Numbered from the stretch's first letter, positions 1-8,594 are shown. The stretch: DNA of 64,000 nucleotides from Micromonospora cremea (GCF_900143515.1 NZ_FSQT01000001.1:1984001-2048000); one strand, 5' to 3'. Numbers and translations are program-made. Notes: generated by a model from the letters alone, not told the origin.

Positions 1-581
1 CTGGTGATGCCCGCGTCCATCCCCACCGCAGTGCTGAGCGGAGGAAGGGGCTCGACGGTGGGGTCGTCTACCAGCAGGGACACGAACCATCGGCCGGCCG
101 CGTCGCGGGACACTGTGACCGTGGACGGTTGCGCGCCCGAGGGCAGGGGCCGGGACCACACGACGGTCAGCGGCGCGTCCATCTTGGCCAGGGTGAGCTG
201 GCCGTCGCGCCAGCGGAACGCCGAGCGGGTGTATTCCGCCGACGCCCGGGACTTGCGCTTGGCCTTGAAACGCGGGTAACGCGAGCGCTTGTCCCAGAAC
301 GCGGCGAACCCGGCTTGCAGGTGCCGCAGCGTCTGCTGCAAGGGCACCGAGCTGACCTCGTTAAGGAACGCCAGCTCCTCGGTGCGCTTCCACTCGGTCA
401 GCCACGCCGAGGACTGCACATAGGTGCTGCGTTGCCGGTCGACGGCCCACGCCCGGGTGCGGGCGTCCAAGGCGAGGTTGTAGACCTTGCGCACGCACCC
501 GAAGGTGCGGTTGAGCTGACCGGCCTGCTCAGGGGTCGGATAGCAGCGGTACTTGTATGCCCGCTTCACCACCTTACCCAT
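1..581 (-). CDS. tnpB: TnpB/OrfB-type transposon protein, 5' part, cut by window edge
   Basis: The first 193 codons of an OrfB/TnpB protein (RNA-guided nuclease of IS605/IS607-type elements), read leftward from the ATG at 581-579 and open to the window edge. The N-terminus has the usual basic start (MGKVVKRAYKYRCYPTPEQ) followed by the family pattern FGCVRKVYNLALDAR. Near the edge GMDAGIT matches the RuvC-I motif with its first catalytic Asp. No serine or tyrosine transposase lies beside its 5' end, so it looks like an IS1341-type, tnpB-only element. The element boundary is probably near 585-620. The missing C-terminus prevents judging whether it is intact. Confidence 0.9.
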   Translation of the reverse strand, partial: MGKVVKRAYKYRCYPTPEQAGQLNRTFGCVRKVYNLALDARTRAWAVDRQRSTYVQSSAWLTEWKRTEELAFLNEVSSVPLQQTLRHLQAGFAAFWDKRSRYPRFKAKRKSRASAEYTRSAFRWRDGQLTLAKMDAPLTVVWSRPLPSGAQPSTVTVSRDAAGRWFVSLLVDDPTVEPLPPLSTAVGMDAGIT

Positions 582-596
582 GCTTCACATTCTAGC

Positions 597-686
597 TTTT
601 ACCTATCTGAATCTGCTCTTGAGGGGAGGGAGCGGCGTTTCCTCCTCCGCCTGAAGGCGAAGGTGTCCACGCCGCGATCGCGATGA
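597..686 (+). pseudogene. Possible C-terminal remnant of the gene upstream of the baseplate gene
   Basis: Between the transposon and the baseplate gene a short open frame ends in a TGA at 684-686 that overlaps the ATG of the next gene as ATGA, the junction type seen through the rest of this operon. Its last residues (GRERRFLLRLKAKVSTPRSR) have no recognisable domain. The arrangement fits the tail end of a baseplate gene whose 5' part was removed or displaced by the insertion. Too short for a firm call. Confidence 0.3.
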
Positions 687-3385
687 CGCTGCCCGTGCCG
701 CACCTGGACGACCGCGCGTTCCTCGATCTGGTCACCGAGGCCCGCGAGCGGATCCGCCAGTCCTGTCCGGCCTGGACCGACCTGTCGGCGCACGACCCGG
801 GCATGGCGCTGGTGGAGGCGTTCGCGCACCTCACCGAGGTGATGATCTACCGGCTGAACCAGTTGCCGGAGAAGGCGTACGTCTCCTTCCTGAACCTGCT
901 CGGGGTGGCCCGGCACGCGTCCACCGCGGCCTGGGCGGACGTCCGGTTCACCCGCAGCGGCACCGACCGGGGCGCGGTGCGGATCCCGGCCGGCCTGCGG
1001 GTCGCGGCGGCTCGCGGCGCCGACCCGCGACCGGTCGTGTTCGTCACCACCGAGCCGGCGCTGCTGCCCGCCGGAGAGACCTCGATGACCGTGCGGATGC
1101 ACCACTGCGAGCCGGTCGAGGCGGAGCTGCTCGGCACCGGCACCGGTCAGCCGGGCCAGGTGCTGCGAGCGGCCCGGGCCCCGCTCGCGCACACCGCCGA
1201 GCCGCTGGACCTGCTGCTCGGGGTGGAGGTGCCGGCCGGCACCGTGGAGTTGGGCGCGGCGGCGCGCGAGCACGACGGCCGCACGTTCGAGATCTGGCGG
1301 CCGGTGGACAGCTTCGCCGGGGTCGGACCGCAGGCCAAGGTGTACCTGGTCGACCGCTGCTCGGGAACGGTCACCTTCGCCCCCGCCCTGGACCTGCGGC
1401 CGCCCGCCGGGCCGGCCCACCCCGGCGAGCCCGCGCCGGCCGAACCGGCCGCGCCCGCCGATCCTCCGGCCACACTCGGTGGCCCGGCGCGGTCGCCGGT
1501 GACCGTGGCGGCGGTCCCGTCGGCCGGGCGGCAGATCCGGCTCTGGTACCGGGCCGGCGGCGGGCCGACCGGCAACGTGGCCGCCGGCACGCTGACCAGC
1601 CTGCGCGACCCACTGCCCGGGGTACGCGTCGACAACCCCGGACCAGCGGCCGGCGGCCGGGAGATGGAGGCGCTGGAGTCGGTGCTGCTGCGCGGCCCGT
1701 ACGAGTTCTTCGCCCAGCAGCGTGCGGTCACCGCCCGCGACTTCGAGGTGCTGGCCACCAGCTCCGGCGCGGTGGCCCGGGCCCGGGCGTTCACCCGCGC
1801 CGCGGTGTACAGCTTCGCCCGGCCGGGCGAGGTCGAGGTGGTGCTGGTGCCGTACGTGCCGGCGGAGGCCCGGCCGGGTGGCCGGCTGCCGGTGGCGGTG
1901 CTGCGCGAGCACGAGGTGCCCGAGGCTCGGCGCCGGGTGGAGAGCGACCTGGAACAGCGGCGGATGGTCGGTATCCGGTCCCGGGCGACCTGGGCCCGGT
2001 TCAAGGCGGTCTCGGTGCGGGCCCGGGTGGTGGTCCGGCGGGAGGAGGACGTGGACGCGGTCCGCCGGCGGATCCACGACCGGCTGCACCAGACGCTGAG
2101 CCCGCTGCCCACCGCGCTCAACCCGACCGGCTGGCCGTTCGGCGAGCCGCTGCGGGCGTCCAACGTGTACCGGCTGCTGGAGCACGCCGAGCCGGGCGTG
2201 CGCTACGTCGAGTCGGTGCGGTTCGTGGTCGACGAGGCGCCCGACGCCGAGGTACGCGCCCTCGCCGTCGACCAGTACCAGCCGCGCACCTGGTACGCCG
2301 GGCGGGGCCCGGTGCTGTTCCGCTCCAGCAACGCGGGCGCGGGTTGGGAGCCGACCGGCCGCTTCGACGACGAGACGGTGCTGCGGGTGGCGCCCGCCCC
2401 GGCGCCGGCGCGCCCGGGCATCGTGCCGCGTCCCGGCTCGGTGGCCGTGGTGACCCTGCGTGCCTCCGGCGGCTCCCGGGTGCACCTGAGCACCGACCTC
2501 GGCGAGACGTGGTCACTGCTGACCGACCTGGACTCGCGGATCTCCGACGTGGCCTGGCTGGATCGCGACGGCGCGGGCGCGCTGCTGGTGGCCACCGACA
2601 CCGGCCTGTACGAGGTGTCGCTGCTGCCCGGCGCGGTGCCGTTGCAGATCCTGGTCGACCCGTCCGACGCCGACCGGGGGTTCTACGCGGTCCGCGCCTT
2701 CGTCTCCGAGCGGGGCGCGCCGGGCGTGGCGGTGGCCGCGCAGGCCGGTTTCGGGGTGTACCTGTCGACGGCTGGCGGTCGACCGGGCAGCTTCGCCCAC
2801 GTCGGTCTGTCCAACGTGGATAACCGGGTGCTGGCGGTGCAGTACGACGGCCCGGCCACGCTGCTGTGGAGCGGCGCCGGCGAACCGGACCCGAAGAAGC
2901 CGGGCCAGGGCTGCCACCGCACCCGGCTGTTCGAGTCCGACGTGCAGTGGCAGTCGGTGCAGGGCGGCTGGATCGGCGGCACCTGCCGGGATCTCGCGTT
3001 CGCCGGCCCGCTGGCGGTGGCGGCCACGCAGAGCGGCGGCGTGCTGCGGCTGGACACCCTGGCCGCCCAACCGCAGTGGCAACCGGTGATGGTCAACTGC
3101 GGGTTGCCGCTGCGCGACCGGACCCGGTTCGTACCGGTCGACGCCATCGCGGTGAGCGGCCACGCCGCCGGCAGCGGAACGACCGGCGCCGACAGCCGGA
3201 CGGCGGAGCGGCTGATCCTGGCCGGCGGCGAGCGCGGCGTGTACCGCAGCGCCGGCGCGGTGGACTGGACCGCCAGCGCCAACCAGGCCACCGCCGACGT
3301 GGTGACCGTCCCCGACACCTGGCTGCTCTGCTCCGGCGAGCACGACATCGAGGTGGTGCGGCAGGATGCGACGCTCGGCGATTGA
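683..3385 (+). CDS. Baseplate J-like protein fused to a C-terminal Asp-box beta-propeller
   Basis: A 900-residue putative baseplate assembly protein of a phage-tail-like contractile injection system. The opening (MTLPVPHLDDRAF, then SAHDPGMALVEAFAHLTEVMIYRLNQLPEKAYVSFLNLLG in two stretches) and the segment around residues 328-370 (RAVTARDFEVLATSSG) are typical of baseplate wedge J proteins. From about residue 540 the protein changes to repeats resembling sortilin/BNR propellers: SSNAGAGW near 547, an exact Asp-box STDLGETW near 602, STAGG near 693 and RSAGAVDW near 853. This propeller could be a binding module on the baseplate; that is inference. The ATG at 683 overlaps an upstream TGA, and the 3' end overlaps the tail gene by 20 nt. 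Sheath, tube and spike genes are absent from the window. Confidence 0.85.
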   Translation: MTLPVPHLDDRAFLDLVTEARERIRQSCPAWTDLSAHDPGMALVEAFAHLTEVMIYRLNQLPEKAYVSFLNLLGVARHASTAAWADVRFTRSGTDRGAVRIPAGLRVAAARGADPRPVVFVTTEPALLPAGETSMTVRMHHCEPVEAELLGTGTGQPGQVLRAARAPLAHTAEPLDLLLGVEVPAGTVELGAAAREHDGRTFEIWRPVDSFAGVGPQAKVYLVDRCSGTVTFAPALDLRPPAGPAHPGEPAPAEPAAPADPPATLGGPARSPVTVAAVPSAGRQIRLWYRAGGGPTGNVAAGTLTSLRDPLPGVRVDNPGPAAGGREMEALESVLLRGPYEFFAQQRAVTARDFEVLATSSGAVARARAFTRAAVYSFARPGEVEVVLVPYVPAEARPGGRLPVAVLREHEVPEARRRVESDLEQRRMVGIRSRATWARFKAVSVRARVVVRREEDVDAVRRRIHDRLHQTLSPLPTALNPTGWPFGEPLRASNVYRLLEHAEPGVRYVESVRFVVDEAPDAEVRALAVDQYQPRTWYAGRGPVLFRSSNAGAGWEPTGRFDDETVLRVAPAPAPARPGIVPRPGSVAVVTLRASGGSRVHLSTDLGETWSLLTDLDSRISDVAWLDRDGAGALLVATDTGLYEVSLLPGAVPLQILVDPSDADRGFYAVRAFVSERGAPGVAVAAQAGFGVYLSTAGGRPGSFAHVGLSNVDNRVLAVQYDGPATLLWSGAGEPDPKKPGQGCHRTRLFESDVQWQSVQGGWIGGTCRDLAFAGPLAVAATQSGGVLRLDTLAAQPQWQPVMVNCGLPLRDRTRFVPVDAIAVSGHAAGSGTTGADSRTAERLILAGGERGVYRSAGAVDWTASANQATADVVTVPDTWLLCSGEHDIEVVRQDATLGD

Positions 3386-3881
3386 GCGGCTGCTGCCCGC
3401 CGCGTACCAGCGGGCCTGCGTGCCGGGCAGCGTCCTGTGGGCGCTGCTGGAGGTGATGGAGGGGCTGCACGCCCCGGACGAAGCGATCCTCGTCGAGGTG
3501 GACGCCCTGTTCGACGCGTACCGGGCACCGGACGGGCTGGTCGTGCGGCTGACCCGCTGGGTGGCGATGGACCACGTGGTGGCCTCGCCCCGCCCGGACG
3601 CGCCGCTGCCGCTGCCGGTGGGCCGGCTGCGGGACCTGGTGGCCAACGGCGCGCTGCTGGCCCGTTGGCGCGGCACCCCGTACGGCATGTGCAGGGCCCT
3701 CGAGCTGGCCACCGGGCTGCGCGGTTTCGCGATCGACGAACCAGCGGACCAGCCGTTTCACGTCGTGGTGCGGGTGCCGGCGGCCGCCGCCGACCAGCTC
3801 GCCGTCATCACCCGCATCGTCGAGGCGGAGAAGCCCGCCTCGACCACCGTCGAGATCGTCGTCGCAGAGGAGTCGTCATGA
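3366..3881 (+). CDS. Phage tail protein I-like baseplate component
   Basis: A 171-residue protein resembling the tail protein I/gpI-type family found next to baseplate J in contractile systems: LLPAAYQRAC, LEVMEGLHAPDEAILVEVDALFDAYRAP, then a central LARWRGTPYGMCRALELATGLRGFAI segment. In related systems it joins the baseplate wedge to receptor-binding parts. It starts inside the baseplate J gene (20-nt overlap) and its TGA overlaps the next ATG (ATGA), so the module is translationally coupled. Function is by family and context. Confidence 0.8.
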   Translation: MRRSAIERLLPAAYQRACVPGSVLWALLEVMEGLHAPDEAILVEVDALFDAYRAPDGLVVRLTRWVAMDHVVASPRPDAPLPLPVGRLRDLVANGALLARWRGTPYGMCRALELATGLRGFAIDEPADQPFHVVVRVPAAAADQLAVITRIVEAEKPASTTVEIVVAEESS

Positions 3882-4810
3882 CCACCGAGTGGGCGGTCGT
3901 CGCCGCCGCCGAACAGTTCACCCTCGACCCGCGCAACAGCGGCGAGCTGACCTTCACCGTCTCCAACCCGGGCAACGCGCCGGACACGGTGGTGTTCGAC
4001 GTTGCGCCCGGCGACGGCTCCCAGCGGGCCTGGTTCACGGTGACCGAGCCGCAGCGGGTGGTGCCCGGGCAGGGCTCGGTCTCGTTCCTGGTCAAGCTCG
4101 CCGTCCCGGCGGGCACCCCGCCCCGGCGCTACGACATGACCGGGTTCGCGTACTCGGCGAACACCGCGCCGGAGGAGAGTTCCCGCTCCAGCGGCCGGGT
4201 CACGTACGAGGTGCGGGCGGTCGTCCCGCCCCGGCGTACCCCGTGGCCGTGGATAGCCGCCGCGGCGGCGCTGGTGCTGGTGGTGGTGACCGTGGGGGTG
4301 GTGCTGCTGACTCGCGGCGGCGGGGAGCCCGCCCCCAGCGAGCCACGGGTGGTCACCGTCGAGGCGGAGAGCCTGGTGGACGCGGCGGTGGTGGAGTCGC
4401 CGCAGGGAAGCCGGGCGGTCGTGGTGGCGCAACCGAACTGCTGCGGGGTGACCTGGTCAGAGGACAAGCAGCTGTTCTTCCAGGGGCTGGCCATCGGCGA
4501 CCAGGTCACCGTGACAGTGCAGATCCCGGCGGACGGCACGTGGCGCTTCGCGGCGGTGCGCACCACCTCGTTCGACTACGCCAACACCGTCTTCGCCATC
4601 GACGGCACCCAGGTGGGCGGGGCGTTCCTCGGCTTCACGCCGACGGTGCAGAAGACGGAGTTCCTGGACGTCGGCACCATCCGGCTGACCAAGGGCCCGC
4701 ACCGCGTGACCCTGGTGGTGGTGGGCAAGACGCAGGGCACCAACCGCTACTTCGCGGGCGTCGACGAGATTCGGTTCACCGAGGTCGCGCCGCCGGCCGC
4801 CGCGCGATGA
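3878..4810 (+). CDS. Membrane-anchored protein with Ig-like N-domain and CBM-like C-domain
   Basis: A 310-residue protein with one membrane segment at about 122-144 (WIAAAAALVLVVVTVGVVLL). Residues 1-110 look like an NEW3/Ig-like beta domain (FTLDPRNSGELTFTVSNPGNAPDTV; RRYDMTGFAYS). After the membrane segment, residues 155-305 read as a carbohydrate-binding beta-sandwich (VEAESL at the start, FAAVRTTSFDYANTVFAIDG, GPHRVTLVVVG). There is no signal peptide, so the first domain is probably cytoplasmic and the second outside. RBS GAGGAG precedes the ATG, which overlaps the previous TGA. Its place in the tail operon suggests a partner that links the injection particle to the envelope; this is inference. 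Confidence 0.75.
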   Translation: MTTEWAVVAAAEQFTLDPRNSGELTFTVSNPGNAPDTVVFDVAPGDGSQRAWFTVTEPQRVVPGQGSVSFLVKLAVPAGTPPRRYDMTGFAYSANTAPEESSRSSGRVTYEVRAVVPPRRTPWPWIAAAAALVLVVVTVGVVLLTRGGGEPAPSEPRVVTVEAESLVDAAVVESPQGSRAVVVAQPNCCGVTWSEDKQLFFQGLAIGDQVTVTVQIPADGTWRFAAVRTTSFDYANTVFAIDGTQVGGAFLGFTPTVQKTEFLDVGTIRLTKGPHRVTLVVVGKTQGTNRYFAGVDEIRFTEVAPPAAAR

Positions 4811-5268
4811 GCGGCCGCCAGAAGGCTCTGCTGGGGCTGGTCGCCGTCCTTCTGGTGGCGCTGTTCGTGGTCGCGGTCGGCACGGGCCGGGACGACCGGG
4901 GTGACCCGGCGGCCCGGCACGGGCTGGTCGAGCGGCTGGGCGCGCTGGGCGGCGAGCGTTCCGCGGTGGACCCGGCCGCGGTCAGCGCCGACTGCGCCGA
5001 GCAGACCGGCCGGCTGGTCTTCTCGGGCAGTTGCGTGCTGCGGGTCGCCGACCCGGGCGGGCTGCGCACCCTGGTGCTGCGCAGCGCGCGGCCGTTCACC
5101 GTCGTCGCGCCGGCGCCGGGCGACGCGGACCTCACGATCCGCGACGAGGTCGAGCCGGCGTCGGACGGCACCGGCGCGGTGGCGAAGGTCGCCGTCGACC
5201 AGTCCACCGAGGTGGCCGTCATCTGCCCCGGCCTGGGTGGCTGCACGGTCACCGTGGCCACGTCCTGA
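4807..5268 (+). CDS. Small membrane-anchored secreted-domain protein, unknown function
   Basis: A 153-residue protein with an N-terminal membrane segment (residues 6-24, LLGLVAVLLVALFVVAVG) and an extracytoplasmic beta-rich domain containing two cysteine pairs (SADCAEQ/SGSCVLR and ICPGLGGCTV). ATG overlaps the TGA of the preceding gene. I recognise no family. Co-transcription with the baseplate genes is the only hint of role: an envelope component accompanying the contractile module. Confidence 0.7.
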   Translation: MSGRQKALLGLVAVLLVALFVVAVGTGRDDRGDPAARHGLVERLGALGGERSAVDPAAVSADCAEQTGRLVFSGSCVLRVADPGGLRTLVLRSARPFTVVAPAPGDADLTIRDEVEPASDGTGAVAKVAVDQSTEVAVICPGLGGCTVTVATS

Positions 5269-5288
5269 CCCGAGAGGAAGGTGCCGCC

Positions 5289-6065
5289 GTGGGTGACCTG
5301 CGCAAGCCGTTCCTGCTGCTGGCGATGCTCGCCATCGTCCTGGCGATCGGGGTGGAGCTGGGCGCCGGGCTGCTGCTCGGCGGTGCCGACGCCGGCGCGG
5401 CGCTGGCGGACAGCGCCGGCGCGTTGGACGTGGAGCTCGACGACGTGTCCGGGGTCAGCGAGCCGTCCGGCCGGGGCACCGGCTACCTGGCGTTGATCGA
5501 CGCGGTGGCGGTCTGGAGCACCGGGCTCTTCTGCCTGGGTCTGCTGCTGCCCGAACGGGTCCAGGGCCGGGTGCAGGGTGTCGCCAGCCTGATCTTCTCG
5601 ATCGTCCTGATCATCGTCGGGCTGGTCGCGCTGGTCATCGCGTTCGTGGAACTGATGATCATGGTGTCGCTGTTTCTGGCCGCGCCGTTCGGCACGCTCG
5701 CCTACCTGGCCCTGTGGGGGTTCTTTCCGGTCGGCGAGGCGGCGGTGCTGCTGGGGTTGGTGCTGCTGCTCAAGCTGGTCTGGGCCGGGCTGCTGGTGCT
5801 GGCCCAGCCGCGCTTCCTGCAGAACAAGGGCCTCGTGCTGCTGATCCTCACCACCCTGCTGTGCACGGTCGTGCTGGAGTTCCTGCACAACCTGGTGCCG
5901 GTGATCCTGGTCAGCATCGTGGACGACGTGGCGGCGCTGGTCTTCGCGGTGGTCGCCATCATCTGGGGACTGGTGCTGCTGATCGGTTCGATCCCGGCGA
6001 TCGTCAAAGCGGTCCGGGTGACCGCCGCGCTGCCCGCCCGCGCCGGTGGCCGCGAGCCCCGGTGA
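5289..6065 (+). CDS. Multi-pass membrane protein, last gene of the tail-like operon
   Basis: A 258-residue hydrophobic protein with an N-terminal membrane segment, a short Ala/Gly/Asp-rich extracytoplasmic loop (about 30-70), then five or so membrane helices. A GTG start is chosen because a good RBS (GAGAGGAAGG, 5272-5281) lies 7 nt upstream and the residues VGDLRKP follow. It follows the previous gene by 20 nt. Function unknown; membrane proteins at the end of actinobacterial tail-like clusters may help anchor or release particles, which is inference here. Confidence 0.75.
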   Translation: MGDLRKPFLLLAMLAIVLAIGVELGAGLLLGGADAGAALADSAGALDVELDDVSGVSEPSGRGTGYLALIDAVAVWSTGLFCLGLLLPERVQGRVQGVASLIFSIVLIIVGLVALVIAFVELMIMVSLFLAAPFGTLAYLALWGFFPVGEAAVLLGLVLLLKLVWAGLLVLAQPRFLQNKGLVLLILTTLLCTVVLEFLHNLVPVILVSIVDDVAALVFAVVAIIWGLVLLIGSIPAIVKAVRVTAALPARAGGREPR

Positions 6066-6067
6066 TC

Positions 6068-6114
6068 ATGAAGTTGTTGCCGCCGCTCTCGGCGTGTCGC
6101 GGCGACAACTTCAT
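6068..6114. terminator. Bidirectional hairpin terminator between convergent operons
   Basis: Arms ATGAAGTTGTTGCCGC (6068-6083) and GCGGCGACAACTTCAT (6099-6114) pair over 16 positions with one mismatch around a 15-nt loop. It fills the 51-bp gap between the rightward tail-like operon and the leftward sugar operon, as expected for a shared terminator. No T-tract, which is normal in high-GC actinomycetes. Confidence 0.75.
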
Positions 6115-6116
6115 GG

Positions 6117-7085
6117 TCAACAAGCGGGTGAGGCGAGGGCCGCGGCGGTGGCGCGGTCCAGTGTGCCGTCGGCGATCACCACGCGGTGCCGGCCGCGCCG
6201 GTCGGTGCCGGCCGCGATCGTGACCGGCCGCTCGAACGCGAACGCCACGCCCACGCCCGGGTACATCGCGGTCCGCACGAACCACCGGTCGCCGTCGCCG
6301 AGGCCTGTGAAGACCAGGGTGTACGCCCGGCCGTCCGGCCCGGTGCCGCACAGCGCGACCCACGGCTCGGCGGAGCCGTTGACCGCCTCCTCCCCCGTCG
6401 CCGAGGCGCTGAACACCGACGCCGGGTCGGCCGAGACCGCTCGCCAGAAGAACCCGCCGTAGCCGGCCCCGTCGGGGCGGCCGTTGGTGGCCGGACTGCC
6501 CAGCCGCACGTCCTGCCCGGGCGGGGCACTCAGCGTGTAGTCCACCTCCAGCCGCCAGGCCGACACGCCGCCGCCCGGCCCGTCGGCAGTCAGCGGCCCG
6601 TCCCCGGTCAGTGGCCCGTCCCCGGTTAGCGGCAGGTCGGCGGTCAGCGGAACGGCGGCGAGCCGGCGACGCTCGGTGAGCAGCACCGCTTTGTGCGGGT
6701 CGCGCCACTCGAGCCGGTGGGCCAGATGGTCGGCGGCCCGCTCCGACCAGCCGGTGTGCGCGATGACGCCGTGGTCGTCGCGCCACGTGTAGCCGACATC
6801 GCGCACGTAGGTGCGCCCGCCCCAGAAGTTGACGCCGTTGACGTCCTGCACCGCGAGGGAGGCGCCGAGGTGCCACACGTGGTCGGCGGGCAGCGCGTCG
6901 GTGACGACCGTGCCGCCGAGGGTGCGCACGGGATGCAGGTAGGGCCGGGGCCCGTGCCGTACGTCCAGCGCCGGGTCGAGCACGTACCGGGCCACCTCCG
7001 TACCGCCGACCAGCAGCCGCGCCGGCTCCTCGGTCGCGGTGGCCGGGCCGGATCCGGTGGCGCGGGACGGAGGCTCGGTGGTCAC
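6117..7085 (-). CDS. DUF6807 (PmoA-like) family protein
   Basis: A 322-residue protein of the family annotated PmoA/DUF6807, commonly found beside Gfo/Idh oxidoreductases and sugar ABC transporters. Recognisable parts are a conserved RPYLHPVRTLGG, a DHVWHLGASLAVQDVNGVNFWGG segment near 68-90 with conserved His/Trp, and PWVALCG near the C-terminus. The GTG start overlaps the TGA of the DUF624 gene (GTGA, 7082-7085). Residues 146-169 contain a tandem repeat of PLTGDG-like units, a local low-complexity insertion. Biochemical role unknown; context suggests carbohydrate handling. Confidence 0.8.
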   Translation of the reverse strand: MTTEPPSRATGSGPATATEEPARLLVGGTEVARYVLDPALDVRHGPRPYLHPVRTLGGTVVTDALPADHVWHLGASLAVQDVNGVNFWGGRTYVRDVGYTWRDDHGVIAHTGWSERAADHLAHRLEWRDPHKAVLLTERRRLAAVPLTADLPLTGDGPLTGDGPLTADGPGGGVSAWRLEVDYTLSAPPGQDVRLGSPATNGRPDGAGYGGFFWRAVSADPASVFSASATGEEAVNGSAEPWVALCGTGPDGRAYTLVFTGLGDGDRWFVRTAMYPGVGVAFAFERPVTIAAGTDRRGRHRVVIADGTLDRATAAALASPAC

Positions 7086-7711
7086 GGCAGCTCCGGATGG
7101 GCGGCAACCGACCGGCGGTGGGCGACGGCGTGCAGGGCGGCCACGGTGTAGCCGGCGAGGATCGGCACCGCGGCCGGGGTGACCAGGACGGCGAGCAGAC
7201 CGGCCATTGCGGTCACCCCGGTGAGCGCGGCCCAGCGGGTGGGCGCATCGAGGCAGGCGCGGGCGGCGGACCGGGCCGCGGCCCGCCACCGCCCGCCCCC
7301 GTTGCCGCCCACCTCGACGACGACCAACCCGGCGTACCCCGCCAGGCCGGCCGCGACCAGCGCGGTCACCAGCCGCGCCGGCGGGCCGCCCGGAACCCGG
7401 CCGGTGGCCAGCGCCGCCAGGTCGGCGGCGAGCAGCCCGGCCACGGCGAGCGCGAGCAGGCTGACCGGTACCCCGGGCAGCACCGACCGGCGGAACCGGC
7501 GCAGGCTCGCCCGCGCCGGTGGCCAACTGCCGGTACGCGTCCAGTCGTGCACCGCCGCGCTGGCCGTGCCCGCCGCCGCGGCGGCGGTCAGCAGCGGCGC
7601 CGCCGCCAGCACCAGCAGGATGCCGACCAGCGCCAGGTCGGCGGCGTCCCGGACGACGTCGCGCCAGTCCCGCCGTCCGCCGGTGTCCGCCGGCTCAGCC
7701 CTTGATGCCAC
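7082..7711 (-). CDS. DUF624 (YesL-like) membrane protein
   Basis: A 209-residue protein with about four to five membrane helices. YesL/DUF624 proteins are regularly encoded beside carbohydrate ABC permeases, and this one overlaps the MalG-like permease gene by 17 nt. Residues around AVHDWTRTGSWPPARASLRRFRRS match the cytoplasmic connector typical of the family. Its role is not known; it is probably an accessory of the uptake system. Confidence 0.7.
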   Translation of the reverse strand: MASRAEPADTGGRRDWRDVVRDAADLALVGILLVLAAAPLLTAAAAAGTASAAVHDWTRTGSWPPARASLRRFRRSVLPGVPVSLLALAVAGLLAADLAALATGRVPGGPPARLVTALVAAGLAGYAGLVVVEVGGNGGGRWRAAARSAARACLDAPTRWAALTGVTAMAGLLAVLVTPAAVPILAGYTVAALHAVAHRRSVAAHPELP

Positions 7712-8594
7712 TGGTGTTGATCCCCTCGACGAGCATCCGCTGGAACGCGACGAAGAACAGGAAGACCGGTAGCAGCGACAGCACCGACATGGCGAACATC
7801 GGCCCGACCGCGCTCTGGCTGGTCGAGTCGATGAACAGGGTCAGCGCGACCGGCACCGTGTAGTCCTCCAGTTGAGATAGGAAAACCAACTGGCGGAAGA
7901 AGTCGTTCCAGGTCCAGATGAACGAGAAGATCGCGGTGGTGACCAACGCGGGGCGGCTCAGCGGCAGGATGATGTGCCGGAAGATGCCGAACGGGCCGGC
8001 GCCGTCGATCCGGGCCGCCTCGTCCAGCTCGCGCGGGACGCCCCGCATGAACTGCACCATGAGGAAGACGAAGAACGCCTCGGTGGCCAGGAACTGCGGG
8101 ATGAGCAGCGGCAGGTACGGCCAGTCCCCACCGACGAGCCCGAGGGTCCGGAACAGGATGTACTGCGGCACGATCAGCACGTGTTGGGGCAGCAGCAGCG
8201 TGCCGATCATGACGGCGAACCACATGCCCCGCAGCCGGAACCGCAGCCGGGCGAAGGCGTACGCGGCCAGCAGGCAGGACAGCCCGTTGCCGACGACGGT
8301 GAGCAGGCTGACCATCGCGCTGTTGAGGAAGAACCGGCCGAAGCTGACGTCGAAGTTGGACCACCCGGCGGTGTAGTTGCCCGGGGTGAACCGCTCCGGC
8401 AGCAGCCCGACGTTGTTGACGATTTCCTCCTGGGACTTCACCGACGTGCCCACCATCCAGATCAGCGGGTAGAGCACCACGGCGACGATCGCCACCAGGA
8501 TCAGCAGTCGCAGCACCGGTCGTCCGCCGGGGCGCCGTCGGACGACGGGCGCCGGTCCGGTCGGTACGCCGGCCGTCGGGGTCACCGCCACCAT
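7695..8594 (-). CDS. Carbohydrate ABC transporter permease (MalG-type)
   Basis: A 299-residue inner-membrane permease of the CUT1 class with six predicted helices. The cytoplasmic EAA loop is clear (DEAARIDGAGPFGIFRHIILPL), the site that contacts the ATPase. The ATG start is set by its overlap with the TGA of the upstream permease (ATGA). No ATPase gene lies in the operon, as usual in actinomycetes, where a shared MsmK-type ATPase serves several importers. Confidence 0.93.
   Translation of the reverse strand: MVAVTPTAGVPTGPAPVVRRRPGGRPVLRLLILVAIVAVVLYPLIWMVGTSVKSQEEIVNNVGLLPERFTPGNYTAGWSNFDVSFGRFFLNSAMVSLLTVVGNGLSCLLAAYAFARLRFRLRGMWFAVMIGTLLLPQHVLIVPQYILFRTLGLVGGDWPYLPLLIPQFLATEAFFVFLMVQFMRGVPRELDEAARIDGAGPFGIFRHIILPLSRPALVTTAIFSFIWTWNDFFRQLVFLSQLEDYTVPVALTLFIDSTSQSAVGPMFAMSVLSLLPVFLFFVAFQRMLVEGINTSGIKG

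Noticed and set aside
599..2485. Long antisense open frame (628 codons) opposite the baseplate gene
   Set aside because: Shadow of the high-GC coding frame; composition rich in Arg/His/Gly without family motifs.
1..6065. Prophage
   Set aside because: No integrase, terminase, capsid or lysis genes; membrane partners and the baseplate types fit a contractile injection system.
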